From positions 1 through 13,938 of the forward strand of contig DATAOT010000133.1 in the NCBI GenBank assembly GCA_036265615.1: 13,938 nt of DNA. The letters are read 5' to 3'. The position numbers were made by a program, and so were the translations under genes. This DNA is from DATAFF01 sp036265615. Lineage in GTDB: Bacteria > Pseudomonadota > Alphaproteobacteria > Rhizobiales > Aestuariivirgaceae. The notes below the pieces were generated by a model. That model saw nothing but the letters and a program-made list of their open reading frames with translations, ran no database searches and was not told the origin of the DNA. This document shows positions 13,352 through 13,938 of the stretch, piece by piece. Positions within the stretch are counted from its first letter, which is position 1, and every line of letters begins with the position of its first letter.

Positions 13352-13938
13352 ATGGAACGCCACCTCGCAGCAATTATTGCCGGCGACATTGTCGGCTACT
13401 CGGCTCTCATGGAGCGTGATGAGTCGGATACCTTCGAGCGGCTGAAGGCGGTACGCAAGGAGCTGATCGAACCTGAGATCGAACGACATCATGGCCGGAT
13501 CTTTAAACATATGGGCGATGGCTTCCTAGCCGAGTTTTCGAGCGTGGTTGAGGCTGTTGAATGCGCCGTTGCCTTGCAGAACGGCCTTGTAGAGCGCGGT
13601 GCCTCATCTCCCGAGGTCGAAAGAATTCAGATGCGGATCGGCGTCAATCTGGGCGAGGTGATTATCGACGGAGAGGATCGCTTTGGTGAAGGAGTTAATG
13701 TTGCCGCCCGATTGGAACAGCTCGCACAGCCTGGCGATATCTATGTCACAAACCTGGCCACTAACACGATCGATGTTTATTCGCCTGATGGCACGAAGAC
13801 AGTTTTCGCCAGTGGACTTAATAGTCCACAGGGACTGGTGTTTGATCGGGACAACAACCTCTACGTAGCTGACGGCGGCACCGGCTCCATTTTCAAATAT
13901 GACACGTCGGGGACCCAAACGGTCTTTTATACCGGTCT
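13352..13938 (+). CDS. Class III adenylate cyclase domain running into NHL-like beta-propeller repeats (3' end cut by window)
   Basis: An uninterrupted frame of at least 195 codons. Residues 1-130 are a class III nucleotide cyclase catalytic domain: metal-binding Asp12 (AGDIVGYS) and Asp56 (KHMGDGF), adenine-selecting Lys52 and Asp109 (EDRFGEG), transition-state Asn116 and Arg120 (GVNVAARLE). It should make cAMP from ATP if folded. After QPGDIYV (126-132), where family members normally continue with the last strands of the domain, the text changes to repeats of about 40 residues: TNTIDVYSPDGTKTVFASGLNSPQGLVF, then DNNLYVADGGTGSIFKYD and TQTVFYTG, typical of NHL/SMP-30-like propellers. ATG 13352 begins directly at the first strand, as is usual; TTG 13346 is possible. 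The cyclase therefore lacks its C-terminal part, and activity is uncertain. Either a genuine domain fusion, a recombination product or an assembly join; no stop is reached before the window ends. Confidence 0.8.
   Translation, partial: MERHLAAIIAGDIVGYSALMERDESDTFERLKAVRKELIEPEIERHHGRIFKHMGDGFLAEFSSVVEAVECAVALQNGLVERGASSPEVERIQMRIGVNLGEVIIDGEDRFGEGVNVAARLEQLAQPGDIYVTNLATNTIDVYSPDGTKTVFASGLNSPQGLVFDRDNNLYVADGGTGSIFKYDTSGTQTVFYTG

Overview
The window reads as high-GC chromosomal DNA of an alphaproteobacterium, most likely Hyphomicrobiales (inferred from strong G/C third-position bias, tightly overlapping genes, a Tat-exported binding protein and the relatives the proteins call to mind; no 16S or other marker is present). 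The right-hand quarter (about 12.4-13.9 kb) is visibly less G/C-rich and more degenerate than the rest.

Left half, + strand (1-6378): a catabolic cluster. It begins inside a xylose-isomerase-like TIM-barrel gene (sugar phosphate isomerase/epimerase family), overlaps a zinc-dependent medium-chain alcohol/polyol dehydrogenase, and is followed by a LacI-family regulator. A clear sigma70-type promoter and a perfect palindromic operator then lead into three consecutive, mutually divergent Gfo/Idh/MocA NAD(P)-dependent sugar/polyol dehydrogenases.

Middle, - strand (10764-6431): a polyamine-type (PotABCD-like) ABC importer running towards the dehydrogenases: Tat-exported binding protein, one 605-residue polypeptide that fuses both permease subunits, and the ATPase. 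Its promoter carries the same 15-base operator, in the same orientation to transcription, as the dehydrogenase promoter 7.6 kb away. The two transcription units converge on a 52-base gap. Taken together this looks like one LacI-controlled regulon for uptake of an unknown polyol, sugar or glycoside and its oxidation/epimerisation in the cytoplasm. The substrate cannot be read from the sequence.

Right part (10.8-13.9 kb): an orphan 'permease prefix domain'/DUF4153-like membrane protein without the PadR regulator that usually precedes it; a truncated, apparently frameshifted ankyrin-repeat lipoprotein/secreted-protein gene on the - strand; a 460-base stretch with no supported gene; and, running off the window, an ORF in which a class III adenylate cyclase catalytic domain passes without a break into NHL-like beta-propeller repeats, apparently replacing the last part of the cyclase fold. 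No RNA gene, CRISPR array, insertion sequence or integrase was seen.
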